Positions 8,920 to 17,728 are shown, counted from the stretch's first letter. The stretch: 64,000 bases of DNA from Chitinophaga hostae (GCF_018224885.1 NZ_JAGTXB010000005.1:124001-188000); one strand, 5' to 3'. Notes: a model not told the origin generated them from the letters alone. Numbers and translations: made by a program.

Positions 8920-10008
8920 ATGAACAATCACCTCCGGCCGGCTTCCAGAAATATGATTGAGTCTATCCTGGTACTCTTGCTGTTGCTGGCATTGTTGCTG
9001 GCGCTTTACCAGGTACTGCACTTATTTTTTGGAGTACTCACTTTTGCCCTGATTTTTTCGGTGTCGTTTCATCCGTTGTTTGAACGGATGGTTCGTTGGT
9101 TTGGCGGCCGGAGAAAGCTTACGGCCACGTTATACGCTATTGCATTGGTGGCTATTATTGCTTTGCCGGTTACCTATATCATTGCTGAAATGAGTTCGCA
9201 TGTCAGGGACTCGATCCACTGGATCCGGGATGTAAAGGAAAACGGGCTACCGCCGTTACCGGCCTGGGTAGTGAACCTGCCCTATATAGGAGCGGAAATC
9301 AACACCTTCTGGCTGCACCTGCAGGAAAGCCCGAAGGAAACGCTGACCACACACGAACAGCCGGTAAGAATGGTACTGAATCACGTAGTCAGCAGTGGCG
9401 CCGGTATTTTGGGTACGGCGGTGCAACTGATCATCGGTATTGTTATTTCAGCCTTCTTCCTGGTTAGTGGAGAAAAAGCGGTACGGCCTATCAGGGCTGC
9501 AGTACAGCATCTGCTGGGCAGGAAAGATGGCGCCGATTTGTTGAATGCCACTACCATGGCGGTAAAAGGGGTGTCGATAGGGGTAATGGGCACCGCGTTT
9601 GCCACCGCGATTGTAGCCTGGATAGGTCTTAAAATTGCCGGTATCCCCTTTGCGCTGGGGTTGGCGGCCCTCATATTTTTCCTGGTGGTAATACAAATAG
9701 GTCCGCTCGTGGTATGGGTACCGGCTACCATCTGGATGGCCACACAGGGACATCCGGGTATGACCGTTTTCCTCATCATTTATGGCATAGGTATCCTGAT
9801 CGGGGAGGCGATTCTGAAACCGGTGCTGATTGCCAGAAGCGGCAAGCTGCCCTTCCTGGTGCTGTTTATTGGAGTAATAGGCGGCGTGGCCGCCTGGGGT
9901 TTTACCGGTATGTTTAAAGGGGCTATCATTATAGCTGTGTTCTATACCATTTTCAATTCATGGCTGGAGCGTAAAGATGGTACACATAGTACACAGGCTG
10001 CGGAATAG
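8920..10008 (+). CDS. AI-2E family transporter (PerM/YdiK type)
   Basis: 362 residues, polytopic inner-membrane protein. There are paired N-terminal helices at about 14-60 and a soluble stretch with amphipathic helices (residues 85-145). A cluster of C-terminal helices (about 150-345) includes the typical LGLAALIFFLVVIQIGPLVVWVPATIW and GILIGEAILKPVLIARSG segments that define the AI-2E/UPF0118 family. Members export small molecules or exchange ions (Na+/H+), and the autoinducer role is shown for only a few. It is divergent from the permease gene at 8645, with 274 bp between. Confidence 0.88.
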   Translation: MNNHLRPASRNMIESILVLLLLLALLLALYQVLHLFFGVLTFALIFSVSFHPLFERMVRWFGGRRKLTATLYAIALVAIIALPVTYIIAEMSSHVRDSIHWIRDVKENGLPPLPAWVVNLPYIGAEINTFWLHLQESPKETLTTHEQPVRMVLNHVVSSGAGILGTAVQLIIGIVISAFFLVSGEKAVRPIRAAVQHLLGRKDGADLLNATTMAVKGVSIGVMGTAFATAIVAWIGLKIAGIPFALGLAALIFFLVVIQIGPLVVWVPATIWMATQGHPGMTVFLIIYGIGILIGEAILKPVLIARSGKLPFLVLFIGVIGGVAAWGFTGMFKGAIIIAVFYTIFNSWLERKDGTHSTQAAE

Positions 10009-10040
10009 ATAGTAACTTTACCGTAATTATCGAATCAATT

Positions 10041-10523
10041 ATGAAAGCTGCCACTATCAGCGAAATAAAGAAAGAACTGACCACACTGGCGCCGGCGGAG
10101 CTGTCGGCCTTGTGTTTACGTTTAGCCAAATACAAAAATGATAACAAGGAACTGCTTACCTACCTGTTGTTTGAAGCACATAGCGAGCAGGGATATATAG
10201 AAGTCGTAAAAGCAGAGATAGATAATGGTTTCAGCGAAATGGCCGGTGACAAATTATACCATGCCAAAAAAAGACTGAGAAAAATACTGCGGATAACGAA
10301 TAAGCATATACGCTATACAGGATCCAAACAGGCAGAGGCAGAACTCCTGATCTATTTCTGTACAAAAATGAAACAGGCCGGTTTATTATCTTCCTACAGT
10401 ATCCAATTAACCAACCTTTATGAGCAGCAGCTGAAAAAAATTGCCAAAGTGGTGGCGGGGCTGCATGAAGATCTGCAATATGATTATGAGAGGCAACTAC
10501 AGCTGTTGGTTGTTAGCAGTTAG
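10041..10523 (+). CDS. Conserved hypothetical alpha-helical protein
   Basis: 160 residues, no signal peptide, almost wholly helical by composition, rich in Lys, Leu and Glu. It begins MKAATISEIKKELTTLAPAE and contains KLYHAKKRLRKILRITNKHI. It resembles uncharacterised Bacteroidota proteins of the same size, and I cannot assign a function. A TAACTTTA promoter-like box lies at 10012-10019, 22 bp before the start, so it may be transcribed separately from the transporter gene 32 bp upstream. Confidence 0.65.
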   Translation: MKAATISEIKKELTTLAPAELSALCLRLAKYKNDNKELLTYLLFEAHSEQGYIEVVKAEIDNGFSEMAGDKLYHAKKRLRKILRITNKHIRYTGSKQAEAELLIYFCTKMKQAGLLSSYSIQLTNLYEQQLKKIAKVVAGLHEDLQYDYERQLQLLVVSS

Positions 10524-10533
10524 CTTTTAGCCA

Positions 10534-10902
10534 TTAGCTTTTAGTGAATGCGGCGGATGTTGTTCTATCCGATTTTCCCCATTGCCATAATTGCTGGAAT
10601 ACCGGTCGCAGTGATTCTCCGCGTTCGGTAAGGCCGTATTCTACTTTCAGCATAGCTTCCTCGTGTGATTTGCGGTGTATCATTCCGCGCAGCTCCAGCT
10701 CCTTCAGTTCTGCGGTGAGCATCCTTTCTGTAATAATGGAAATGGCTTTTTTTATTTCGCTGTAGCGCGATATGCCGGAAAACAGCTGATGAAGGATCAT
10801 GGGCTTCCAGCGGCCTTCGATCAGCGACAGCGTATATGAAATAGGGCAGGCGGCGATGATCTTTTGCCTGTTTTCGTAGTTGGTAGATTGTTCCTTTCTC
10901 AT
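10534..10902 (-). CDS. HxlR family transcriptional regulator
   Basis: 122 residues from ATG 10902 (MRKEQSTNYENRQKIIAACP). The longer open frame upstream has no family similarity and runs into the intergenic operator. The winged-helix HxlR signature is clear: a Cys near the N-terminus (ACPISYTLSLIEGRWKPMIL), ISRYSEIKKAISIITERMLT as recognition region, and VEYGLTERGESLRPV in the wing. HxlR proteins often sense aldehydes, quinones or oxidants and repress a divergent oxidoreductase, which is the arrangement here with the gene at 11020. Confidence 0.88.
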   Translation of the reverse strand: MRKEQSTNYENRQKIIAACPISYTLSLIEGRWKPMILHQLFSGISRYSEIKKAISIITERMLTAELKELELRGMIHRKSHEEAMLKVEYGLTERGESLRPVFQQLWQWGKSDRTTSAAFTKS

Positions 10903-10930
10903 AGGGCACTTTTTGCGTTCTTGCTTCACC

Positions 10931-10946
10931 CGAACATTTTTGTTCG
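10931..10946. promoter_or_regulatory. Perfect inverted repeat CGAACA-TTTT-TGTTCG, HxlR operator candidate
   Basis: A 16-bp dyad with perfect 6-bp arms in the 117-bp gap between the divergent HxlR gene (start 10902) and the oxidoreductase gene (start 11020). Size, symmetry and position fit the binding site of a dimeric winged-helix repressor controlling both genes. The binding itself is inferred. Confidence 0.6.
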
Positions 10947-11019
10947 TTATTGTAAATGTAAAGATACCCGCGGACATTTGCCTTCATATCCGGCATGGAT
11001 ATACGACAAAACAGATTTT

Positions 11020-12030
11020 ATGAAAAGCTATCATGTAAACTTAGGCGCAGGATTATCCGGACTAACCATAAAAGAACATCATATGCCCGCTCCGGGACCT
11101 GCTGAAGTATTGATCCGTGTAAAGGCGAGTTCGCTGAATTACCGGGAGCTGATGATCCTGAAAGGGTTTTATCCCTTGCCGGTACGGCCGGATGTGATCC
11201 CGTTGTGCGACGGCGCCGGGGAAGTGGTGGGAGTTGGCGATGCCGTGACGCGGGTAAAGGTGGGCGACCGCGTAATGGGACAGGTATTCCCGGATTGGGT
11301 GGATGGCCCATTTGCGAGGGATTACGCCGCGCAGCTGGGTGGTTCACTGAATGGGATGCTCACGGAGTATGCCGTATTACCGGAAAACGGGGTGTTACAG
11401 ATCCCTGCACATTTATCATATGAAGAAGCTGCCGCATTACCCTGTGCTGCGTTAACCGCCTGGAATGCGCTGAGCGGCGGCCGGGGACTGGCAGCCGGTG
11501 AAACCGTGCTCACACTGGGTTCCGGCAGCGTATCGCTGTTTGCACTGCAACTGGCAAAGGCGGCGGGCGCCCGGGTAATTGCCACTACCTCCGGCGAGAA
11601 AAAAGCCGCGCAATTGAAGGCGCTGGGGGCCGATGAAGTGGTTAATTATATAGCGCAGCCCGACTGGTACCTGGCGGTTCGTGAGTTAACCGGCGGGCAG
11701 GGAGTGGATCATGTGGTGGAAGTAGGCGGTGCGGGCACCGCAGAAAAATCTATCCGCTCGGCCGCTATTGAAGGAGAGGTAGCGGTGATTGGCAGTGTTG
11801 CAGGGGAGCCGTCTCCGTTCAACATCAACCTGATCATGTATGGTATGGTACATGTGCGGCCGGTGGCTATTGGTAGCAAAGCGCAGTTTACCGCCATGAA
11901 TAAGGTAATAGCGGTGAATAAAATAAAACCGGTGATTGACCGGGTATTTCACTTCAATGATGCCGTAGCAGCGTTTCGTTACTATATGGAAGGACCCTGT
12001 TTTGGGAAAGTGGTGCTGAACCACGAATAA
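11020..12030 (+). CDS. Zinc-independent NAD(P)H quinone oxidoreductase / medium-chain dehydrogenase
   Basis: 336 residues from ATG 11020 (MKSYHVNLGAGLSGLTIKEH). It is a two-domain MDR enzyme: an N-terminal GroES-like domain with LCDGAGEVVGVGDAVTRVKVGDRV, then a Rossmann domain with LTLGSGSVSLFALQLAKAAGARV and KALGADEVVNY. The structural and catalytic zinc cysteines are absent, placing it in the quinone oxidoreductase-like branch (NADPH-dependent reduction of quinones or enones). It is divergent from an HxlR regulator that probably controls it in response to an electrophile or quinone. The open frame extends upstream of 11020 but crosses the operator. Confidence 0.88.
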   Translation: MKSYHVNLGAGLSGLTIKEHHMPAPGPAEVLIRVKASSLNYRELMILKGFYPLPVRPDVIPLCDGAGEVVGVGDAVTRVKVGDRVMGQVFPDWVDGPFARDYAAQLGGSLNGMLTEYAVLPENGVLQIPAHLSYEEAAALPCAALTAWNALSGGRGLAAGETVLTLGSGSVSLFALQLAKAAGARVIATTSGEKKAAQLKALGADEVVNYIAQPDWYLAVRELTGGQGVDHVVEVGGAGTAEKSIRSAAIEGEVAVIGSVAGEPSPFNINLIMYGMVHVRPVAIGSKAQFTAMNKVIAVNKIKPVIDRVFHFNDAVAAFRYYMEGPCFGKVVLNHE

Positions 12031-12128
12031 GGGTATAATGTTTTCTTCGTTGTTGCCCCGGATGCAACCGGATTTGTTCTGTTCAGCAGAAAATGATACT
12101 TTGTAAGGAGTCGAAATAAAATGTTTGC

Positions 12129-12647
12129 ATGAAAGTTTTATTTGAAACTCCCCGGTTGCAGCTGCGCACCTTTGCTTCGTCGGATGACACTTTTATCCTG
12201 GAGCTGCTGAACACGCCGTCGTGGCTGCAGTACATCGGCGACCGCCAGATAAAGACGCTGGCTGATGCGCAGCGGTATATCCTGAACAACCTGTTGCGGT
12301 TATATGCGGAGCAGGGCTATGGCGCCTGGGTGGTGGTGTTGAAAGACACGGGAAAACCTATCGGGATCTGCGGATTATTTAAAAGAAAATACCTGGAGCA
12401 GCCCGACCTGGGCTTTGCTTTTTTGCCGGAAGCCGAAGGGCAGGGTTATGGGTATGAAGCGGCTACAGGTACGCTGGCATATACAAAACAGCAACTCGAA
12501 TTACCGCGGTTGTTTGCGATCACCCAGCCGGATAATCACCGGTCGGTCCGTTTGCTGGAACGTTCGGGCTTTACCCTGCAGGGTACTATACAGCCGCCCG
12601 GAGAGCTGACGGAACTGATGCTCTTTAATATTGAATTAGGACTTTGA
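12129..12647 (+). CDS. GNAT family N-acetyltransferase (RimJ/RimL type)
   Basis: 172 residues. It starts MKVLFETPRLQLRTFASSDD, the typical 'TPRLxLR' opening of RimJ/RimL-like acetyltransferases. The acetyl-CoA binding loop is seen in LGFAFLPEAEGQGYGYEAAT, followed by AITQPDNHRSVRLLERSGFTLQG. The acceptor (ribosomal protein N-terminus, amino acid or small molecule) cannot be told. Its 3' end overlaps the convergent membrane-protein gene by 12 bp. Confidence 0.88.
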   Translation: MKVLFETPRLQLRTFASSDDTFILELLNTPSWLQYIGDRQIKTLADAQRYILNNLLRLYAEQGYGAWVVVLKDTGKPIGICGLFKRKYLEQPDLGFAFLPEAEGQGYGYEAATGTLAYTKQQLELPRLFAITQPDNHRSVRLLERSGFTLQGTIQPPGELTELMLFNIELGL

Positions 12648-12965
12648 AAAGTGTTTACTGCGTTTGTACAGCGCGAGTAATTTATTGATCACCAGGTATA
12701 CCAGCGATCCGACACACAACACCACAAGTCCTGTCCGGAGCCAGGTGGCAACAGTTACGGACAACCCGATTCCCGTACCAATTGCCACATAGGCAGCCAG
12801 ACAAATAGGACACTTCGGCAACAGGGCGAGGGTGATGCCCGGAAGCAGCCAGCGCACCGTTTTAGTGATACGTTGCCGGAAGGTCAGCGGACCTGTGGAT
12901 TGCGCAGCCGTTGTTTTGCTGGTGTCGCTGCCCGTTGCTTCACCGCAGGAACAATATCTTTTCAT
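12636..12965 (-). CDS. Small membrane protein with CPxC motif
   Basis: 109 residues with a Cys-rich N-terminus (MKRYCSCGEATG) and two predicted helices (about 38-68 and 72-98). The motif LLPKCPICLAAYVAIGTGIG places a CPxC pair in or near the first helix. CPxC in a membrane helix recalls metal- or redox-handling proteins such as MerC/MerT-like families, but no family is certain. It lies 13 bp downstream of the DUF899 gene on the same strand and probably shares its transcript, which suggests a thiol or redox link. Confidence 0.6.
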   Translation of the reverse strand: MKRYCSCGEATGSDTSKTTAAQSTGPLTFRQRITKTVRWLLPGITLALLPKCPICLAAYVAIGTGIGLSVTVATWLRTGLVVLCVGSLVYLVINKLLALYKRSKHFSKS

Positions 12966-12978
12966 AACAAATCCGTTT

Positions 12979-13827
12979 TCAGGATGCTTCTTCGCCGGAG
13001 CTGCAACAGGAGCCCGGTGTATTGTCTTTGTGATATTTGCCGGTATTGTCTACATGTCCTTTCTCATCGTATTTATCATGGTGCCGAACCCAGGAAGTTA
13101 AATCGCCGTTTTCTCCCCTTTCATTGCGGCCCAGGGGAGCAATGTCGAGGTAGTTATAAGCGGTCAGCTGTAATTCGCCGCCACGGCCGTAGGTCGAATA
13201 AGTATGATAGATGTTGCCATCTGCATCTTTATAGAAAACACTCATTCCCTGCAGGTCTTCCAGGTGGGTAGGTAAACCTTCCACGATGCCATAGTTATAA
13301 AACACCTTTCCCTTTTCCAGCTCTTCCTTCCGGAAGGATACATGGTAATCGTAGTTAAAGTCGCTGCCGGCAGATGATACCCATTTAAAATGCCAGCCCA
13401 TCCGTTTTTTATAAGCTTCCAGCACCGGTAACGGGGCTCTGGCCACCACCACTACTGACACATCATGATGCTCCAGGTGTGGCAGTACGCCATCGATCGA
13501 ATCGGCGGCAAAAGAGCAGCCAACGCAACCTTCTTTTTCATGGGGGCCAAACATAAAGTGTTGTATGATGAGCTGGCTTCGGCCATCAAAAAGATCGGCC
13601 AGACTTACCTCGCCGTCAGGTCCGTCAAAGTAGTATTCCTTCTCCACTTTTTCCCATGGCAACTCCATGCGCTCACGGCTTAATTCATCCCGAAGATGGG
13701 TAAACTGTTTTTCTTTTTCCAGGAACTTTGTCCTTGCCGCCAGCCACTCTTCCGGCGATACTATCCGGGGCGCCGGATTGGTTTCAATAGTTTTATGTTT
13801 AAAACCAGTAGATACGTTTGTACTCAT
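12979..13827 (-). CDS. DUF899 family thioredoxin-like protein
   Basis: 282 residues, no signal peptide. The DUF899 signature is plain: RIVSPEEWLAARTKFLEKEK at the N-terminus, then QLIIQHFMFGPHEKEGCVGC, SFAADSIDGVLPHLEHHDVS and MGWHFKWVSSAGSDFNYDYH. The family has a thioredoxin-like fold and is listed as predicted dithiol-disulfide oxidoreductases, with the GCVGC cysteines as likely redox pair. The C-terminal tail adds SCCSS. It is divergent from a GlxA-type regulator starting at 13960. Confidence 0.88.
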   Translation of the reverse strand: MSTNVSTGFKHKTIETNPAPRIVSPEEWLAARTKFLEKEKQFTHLRDELSRERMELPWEKVEKEYYFDGPDGEVSLADLFDGRSQLIIQHFMFGPHEKEGCVGCSFAADSIDGVLPHLEHHDVSVVVVARAPLPVLEAYKKRMGWHFKWVSSAGSDFNYDYHVSFRKEELEKGKVFYNYGIVEGLPTHLEDLQGMSVFYKDADGNIYHTYSTYGRGGELQLTAYNYLDIAPLGRNERGENGDLTSWVRHHDKYDEKGHVDNTGKYHKDNTPGSCCSSGEEAS

Positions 13828-13959
13828 GATTTTTACATTTTAAGTCTTACAAATCTCAGGAGTAAAAACGGGAATTCTGGTGTGTGAACACGCCTAATTT
13901 AGGGGGCATTTGTGCCAGCGGAATCCGTTATTTTTGTGTTGAAACATACACAAATTGCC

Positions 13960-14871
13960 ATGAAGACAATTTCCCTGCTGATTTACGAGGACGCTATTTT
14001 ATCTTCTGTATCCGGTGTGATGGATATGTTACTGGGTGTGAACCGTTATATGGCCGAAATGAGGCGGGAACCGGCCTTTAAGCTGGAATTGATCAGCGAG
14101 AAGGTAAAGAACATACAGCTGCATCTGCCTGCGCAATTTATTTGTTATAAAACCATCGATGAGGTAAAGCATACCGATCTGATCCTGGTGCCGGCATTTG
14201 AAGGCAGTGCGGACCTGGTGCTGCAAAAGAACAAGGTAATGATCGATTGGCTGGGCATCATGTATGCCCGCGGAACAGAAATTGCGAGCTTATGTTTTGG
14301 AAGTTATTTCCTGGCAGAAGCGGGCTTGTTATCCGGTAAATCGTGTACCTCGCACTGGATGGCCCTGGATGATATGCGCAACCGTTATCCGGACATCACT
14401 GTTTTGCCCGATAAGGTAATGACTGACCAGGAAGGTATATACACCAGCGGCGGCGCCTTTATTTCGCTGAACCTGGTATTGTACCTGATAGAGAAATTCT
14501 GCGGCAGGGACGTGAGTATCTGGATCAGTAAAATGTTTTCCATTGATATGGACCGCGTAAATCAATCACATTTTGCTGTATTCCAGGGACAGCGCCGTCA
14601 TGAAGATGAAGAGATACTCAGGGCACAGGCATTTATTGAACAGCATTATGACCAGCAGATTTCTATAGAGCAGATTGCAGAGCAGGCCAATATGAGTAAA
14701 CGGAATTTTATCAGGCGTTTTAAAATAGCTACCCAAAATACGCCGCTGGAGTACCTGCAGCGGGTAAAAATAGAATCTGCCAAAAAAGAACTGGAGAAAA
14801 ATGCGTTGAACATCAGCACGCTGATGTATAATGCCGGTAAACCGTTTAAAAACCTTCCGGCAGGTTTTTAA
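13960..14871 (+). pseudogene. GlxA-type AraC family regulator, C-terminally truncated
   Basis: 303 residues from ATG 13960 (MKTISLLIYEDAILSSVSGV). The N-terminal DJ-1/PfpI-like domain includes EIASLCFGSYFLAEAGLLSG and the ThiJ-type nucleophile region. The AraC domain begins with the first helix-turn-helix (ISIEQIAEQANMSKRNFIRR, FKIATQNTPLEYLQRVKIES). The second helix-turn-helix stops abruptly: after LNISTLMYNAG the frame reads KPFKNLPAGF and ends inside a perfect hairpin, where family members continue with about 25 more residues (the YxDxxxFxRxFKKxxGxxPxxYR segment). A TATTTTTG promoter box lies about 25 bp upstream. DNA binding is probably impaired. Confidence 0.75.
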
Positions 14872-14884
14872 ACGGTTTACCGGC
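14833..14884. repeat. Perfect 22-bp inverted repeat at the 3' end of the AraC gene
   Basis: The arms at 14833-14854 and 14863-14884 are exact reverse complements, with an 8-nt loop (TTCCGGCA). The stop codon of the truncated regulator lies within the right arm. It could act as a terminator hairpin, but there is no T-run, and its position at a gene break suggests a rearrangement scar. Confidence 0.85.
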
Positions 14885-14949
14885 TTAACCCCGCAGGACT
14901 ACCGGAGGAAGTACTGCAGGTCTGTTGCCGAGCTGAATAATTGATGCGG

Positions 14950-15015
14950 TTATTCTGCATGTAAACTTTTTGCCGGGTTGGTCAACGCCGCTTTGGCGGA
15001 GGTGAGCAGTGTGGC
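14950..15015 (-). pseudogene. Decayed FtsX-type permease C-terminal tail
   Basis: The reverse strand encodes ATLLTSAKAALTNPAKSLHA then Glu and a TAA stop at 14950-14952. This matches the C-terminal 'LLTVS.KAALANPVKSL+SE' signature seen at the ends of the three intact permeases of this window. Nothing upstream in this frame resembles the rest of the gene, so about 780 residues are missing. It is probably the end point of the deletion that also truncated the regulator at 14871. Confidence 0.6.
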
Positions 15016-15066
15016 GGGTCTTCAAAGCCGGTATAATTGGTTAACTTTATCACTAAATGTACAGGT

Positions 15067-15273
15067 ATGGAAAAGGCCATTATTCATTTAGACGGCAAAG
15101 ACTATCACATATTCCCGGCCAATGATAAAGAAAAAACCTATATGGTGGAAATAGACAGTCACCAGGTTACATTCCGTCCGGATGAAAGCGGGAAGCTGCA
15201 GGCATCGCATGATCATATTCCCAACGAATTTTTATCGAAGCTGGCACAGAAAATAGAATCGTATTTTTTCTGA
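15067..15273 (+). CDS. Small conserved hypothetical protein
   Basis: 68 residues from ATG 15067 (MEKAIIHLDGKDYHIFPAND); a longer frame starts at 15037. I prefer the shorter one because a TTAACTTTA promoter-like box sits at about 15041-15049. The sequence alternates hydrophobic and polar residues as in a small beta sheet, then a C-terminal helix (LSKLAQKIESYFF). There is no signal peptide and no recognised family. Confidence 0.55.
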   Translation: MEKAIIHLDGKDYHIFPANDKEKTYMVEIDSHQVTFRPDESGKLQASHDHIPNEFLSKLAQKIESYFF

Positions 15274-15328
15274 TGGACAGCTCTACCGGGTTTTACTTAT
15301 TTTTATTGCCTGAAATCAGCAGATCTGT

Positions 15329-17203
15329 ATGAATAGAATGACGTATAGCCTGTTGTTGCTGTTAGGTGTAACCACCGTGGCAACTGCACAGGAATTGTAT
15401 ATGCCCCGTAATACTAAACAGGCATATGTAAACCAGACAAGAGATAAGAATGGTGCGCCGGGTAAGCGCTACTGGCAGAACAAAGGAGTGTATGATATCC
15501 GCTTGTCCGTAAACCCGCCTGACAGGACCGTGACCGGCTCAGAAACGGTTACCTATATTAACAACAGCCCTGATGTGTTAAAAGGAATGATGCTTCGCCT
15601 CATTTGTAACCTGCATAAATACCAGGCGCCGCGTTCCGGCTATGTAAGCAAGGATTTTTTAACAGATGGTGTGGTGATAGACAAGCTGGTGGTGAATGGC
15701 GTGCCCGTAAAATTTAATAACGATGTAGGCACTACTGCCTGGGTGGCCTTTCCGGCGCCGTTGCCCTCAAAAGATAGTATCCGGCTGGATATCGACTGGC
15801 ACTACGATCTGTCGGTATTAAGTGGCCGGGAAGGGATGATAGATAGCACCACGGCATTTATGGCCTATGCTTATCCCAGGGTGTCGGTATACGATGATTA
15901 TAACGGGTGGGATGGTTTGGAACATACCGACCGGGTAGAATTCTATAGTGATTTTAATGATTATAGTGTAGCCGTGACCGTACCCCGAAATTTTGTAGTA
16001 TGGGGAACAGGAACCTTGCTGAATGCCCGGGAAGTATTGCAACCAGCCATCGCTGAACGATTGAAAGCATCGTTTACATCAGATATTCCGGCGCATATCG
16101 CAAATTTGCAGGAAATGCAGCAACACCAGGTAACACAGCAAAAAGAAAAGAATACCTGGAAATTTGCCGCCAATAACATCGCTGACGTTACCTTTGCCAC
16201 CAGCGACCATTATGTATGGGACGCTGCCAGTGTAGTGGTTGACAGCAGCACCATGCGGCGCAGCAGTGTGCAGGCAGCCTATAACGATACGGCTACCGAT
16301 TTTCATCATTCCGTGGCTTTTTCACATAATGCGTTGAACTGGTTTTCCCACCAGTGGCCGGGCGTGCCTTACCCTTTTTCGTCGATGACAGCCGTACAGG
16401 GTTTCGCCGATATGGAATACCCCATGATGGTAAACGATGGCTCTGCAGGCGATGACCTCAGTTTTGCACAGCTGGTACAGGACCATGAAATAGCGCATAC
16501 CTATTTCCCGTTTTATATGGGAATCAACGAAAGCAGGTATTCGTTTATGGATGAGGGCTGGGCTACCACCTTCGAATACCTGATTGGTATAGCGGAGAAA
16601 GGAAAGGAAACAGCGGATAACTTCTACCGGAAGTTCAGGGTAAATAAATACATCCATGATGCATCAACAGAAGAAGATCAGCCAATCGTTTCTATGTCCA
16701 ACCAGGTAAGCGGAATGGGCTACAGCAGCAATTCCTATGGCAAGGCATCTCTGTCCTATCTCGCATTGAAAGACCTGCTGGGGGATCAGCTGTTTAAAAA
16801 ATGCCTGCACGCCTACATGGACAACTGGCATGGAAAACATCCTATTCCATGGGACTACTTTTATTCTTTCAGTACCGCGGCACGACAAAACCTGAACTGG
16901 TTCTGGAACAACTGGTATTTTAGCAACAACTACATAGATCTTACATTGGCAACCGCGAAACTGGCTGCTGGTAAGGCTTCACTGCGTATTGTCAATGCCG
17001 GCGGCTTTGCTGTTCCTTTTGATATAATCGTTACTTATAAAGACGGGACCACGAAAAGTGTGCATCAGACGCCGGCCGTATGGAAGGCAAATGCCAAAGA
17101 AGTGCTGTTGAATGTAGCGTATGCAAAGGAAGTGAAGGAGATCAGGCTGGATGGTAACTTGTTTATGGATGCCAATGAGAAGGACAATGTGTGGAGGCGG
17201 TAG
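15329..17203 (+). CDS. M1 family metallopeptidase (gluzincin), secreted
   Basis: 624 residues with a signal peptide (MNRMTYSLLLLLGVTTVATA, cut before QELYMP). The aminopeptidase-N-like beta domain spans about 45-270. The zinc site is H386-E-I-A-H390, with the third ligand E409 in MDEGWATTFEY, exactly the HExxH-x18-E spacing of M1 enzymes. The substrate loop reads GFADMEYPMM in place of GAMEN. The C-terminal helical part and a short beta domain follow. Probably a periplasmic or secreted aminopeptidase acting on peptides. A strong terminator follows at 17226. Confidence 0.93.
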   Translation: MNRMTYSLLLLLGVTTVATAQELYMPRNTKQAYVNQTRDKNGAPGKRYWQNKGVYDIRLSVNPPDRTVTGSETVTYINNSPDVLKGMMLRLICNLHKYQAPRSGYVSKDFLTDGVVIDKLVVNGVPVKFNNDVGTTAWVAFPAPLPSKDSIRLDIDWHYDLSVLSGREGMIDSTTAFMAYAYPRVSVYDDYNGWDGLEHTDRVEFYSDFNDYSVAVTVPRNFVVWGTGTLLNAREVLQPAIAERLKASFTSDIPAHIANLQEMQQHQVTQQKEKNTWKFAANNIADVTFATSDHYVWDAASVVVDSSTMRRSSVQAAYNDTATDFHHSVAFSHNALNWFSHQWPGVPYPFSSMTAVQGFADMEYPMMVNDGSAGDDLSFAQLVQDHEIAHTYFPFYMGINESRYSFMDEGWATTFEYLIGIAEKGKETADNFYRKFRVNKYIHDASTEEDQPIVSMSNQVSGMGYSSNSYGKASLSYLALKDLLGDQLFKKCLHAYMDNWHGKHPIPWDYFYSFSTAARQNLNWFWNNWYFSNNYIDLTLATAKLAAGKASLRIVNAGGFAVPFDIIVTYKDGTTKSVHQTPAVWKANAKEVLLNVAYAKEVKEIRLDGNLFMDANEKDNVWRR

Positions 17204-17225
17204 TGTTTAAATTTTTAAGTGCAGG

Positions 17226-17262
17226 AGCCTTCAGGTTGTTGTGTCCTGGAGGCTTTTGTTTT
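17226..17262 (+). terminator. Intrinsic terminator after the M1 peptidase gene
   Basis: A stem of AGCCTTCAGG with CCTGGAGGCT (17226-17235 / 17245-17254), closed by a 9-nt loop and followed by TTTTGTTTT. Confidence 0.75.
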
Positions 17263-17338
17263 AAAGAGATTTGTTAATACATTTTGCATAACGAGCGCTT
17301 AAGATGTTCCTTGGTTATGACAAATAGAGATTTTAAAA

Positions 17339-17728
17339 ATGAATTATCTTATCAGACCAATCAGTTATAATGGTTTGGAAAGAGTAGAACCACTGGAGTA
17401 TCCCGAATCAGCGCTGCGTGAGGCTATATTGAACGCTATTATCCATAAAGATTATTCAAGCACCTATACATTTCTTCGCGTATATGACGATCGGCTGCAT
17501 CTATGGAATCCCGGAGGATTACCAGAAGAACTAAGTGTTGAAGAATTAAAAAAAGAGCATTCATCTTATCCCCGAAATAGGAATATCGCTAATGTCTTTT
17601 TTAAAGCGGGATATATTGAATCATGGGGAAGAGGAACAAATAAGATTATTGATGCTTGTCTGGAGGCTGGTTTGCCGGAACCACTGATTAAGGAAGAGCA
17701 GGGAGGAGTTAGTATAAAGGGGCAATAA
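17339..17728 (+). pseudogene. Fragment of AlbA/RecG-like ATP-binding protein (HATPase_c_4 domain)
   Basis: 129 residues. The core (YPESALREAILNAIIHKDYS, RLHLWNPGGLPEEL, NIANVFFKAGYIESWGRGTN) is the Hsp90-like ATPase domain (HATPase_c_4) that normally forms the middle of Schlafen/AlbA_2-type 'ATP-binding, RecG-like' proteins of about 350-450 residues. The N-terminal AlbA_2 domain and the C-terminal winged helix are both absent. The frame ends in a 12-bp tandem repeat (AAAGGGGCAATA twice), which may mark the break point. A remnant rather than a working gene. Confidence 0.65.
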
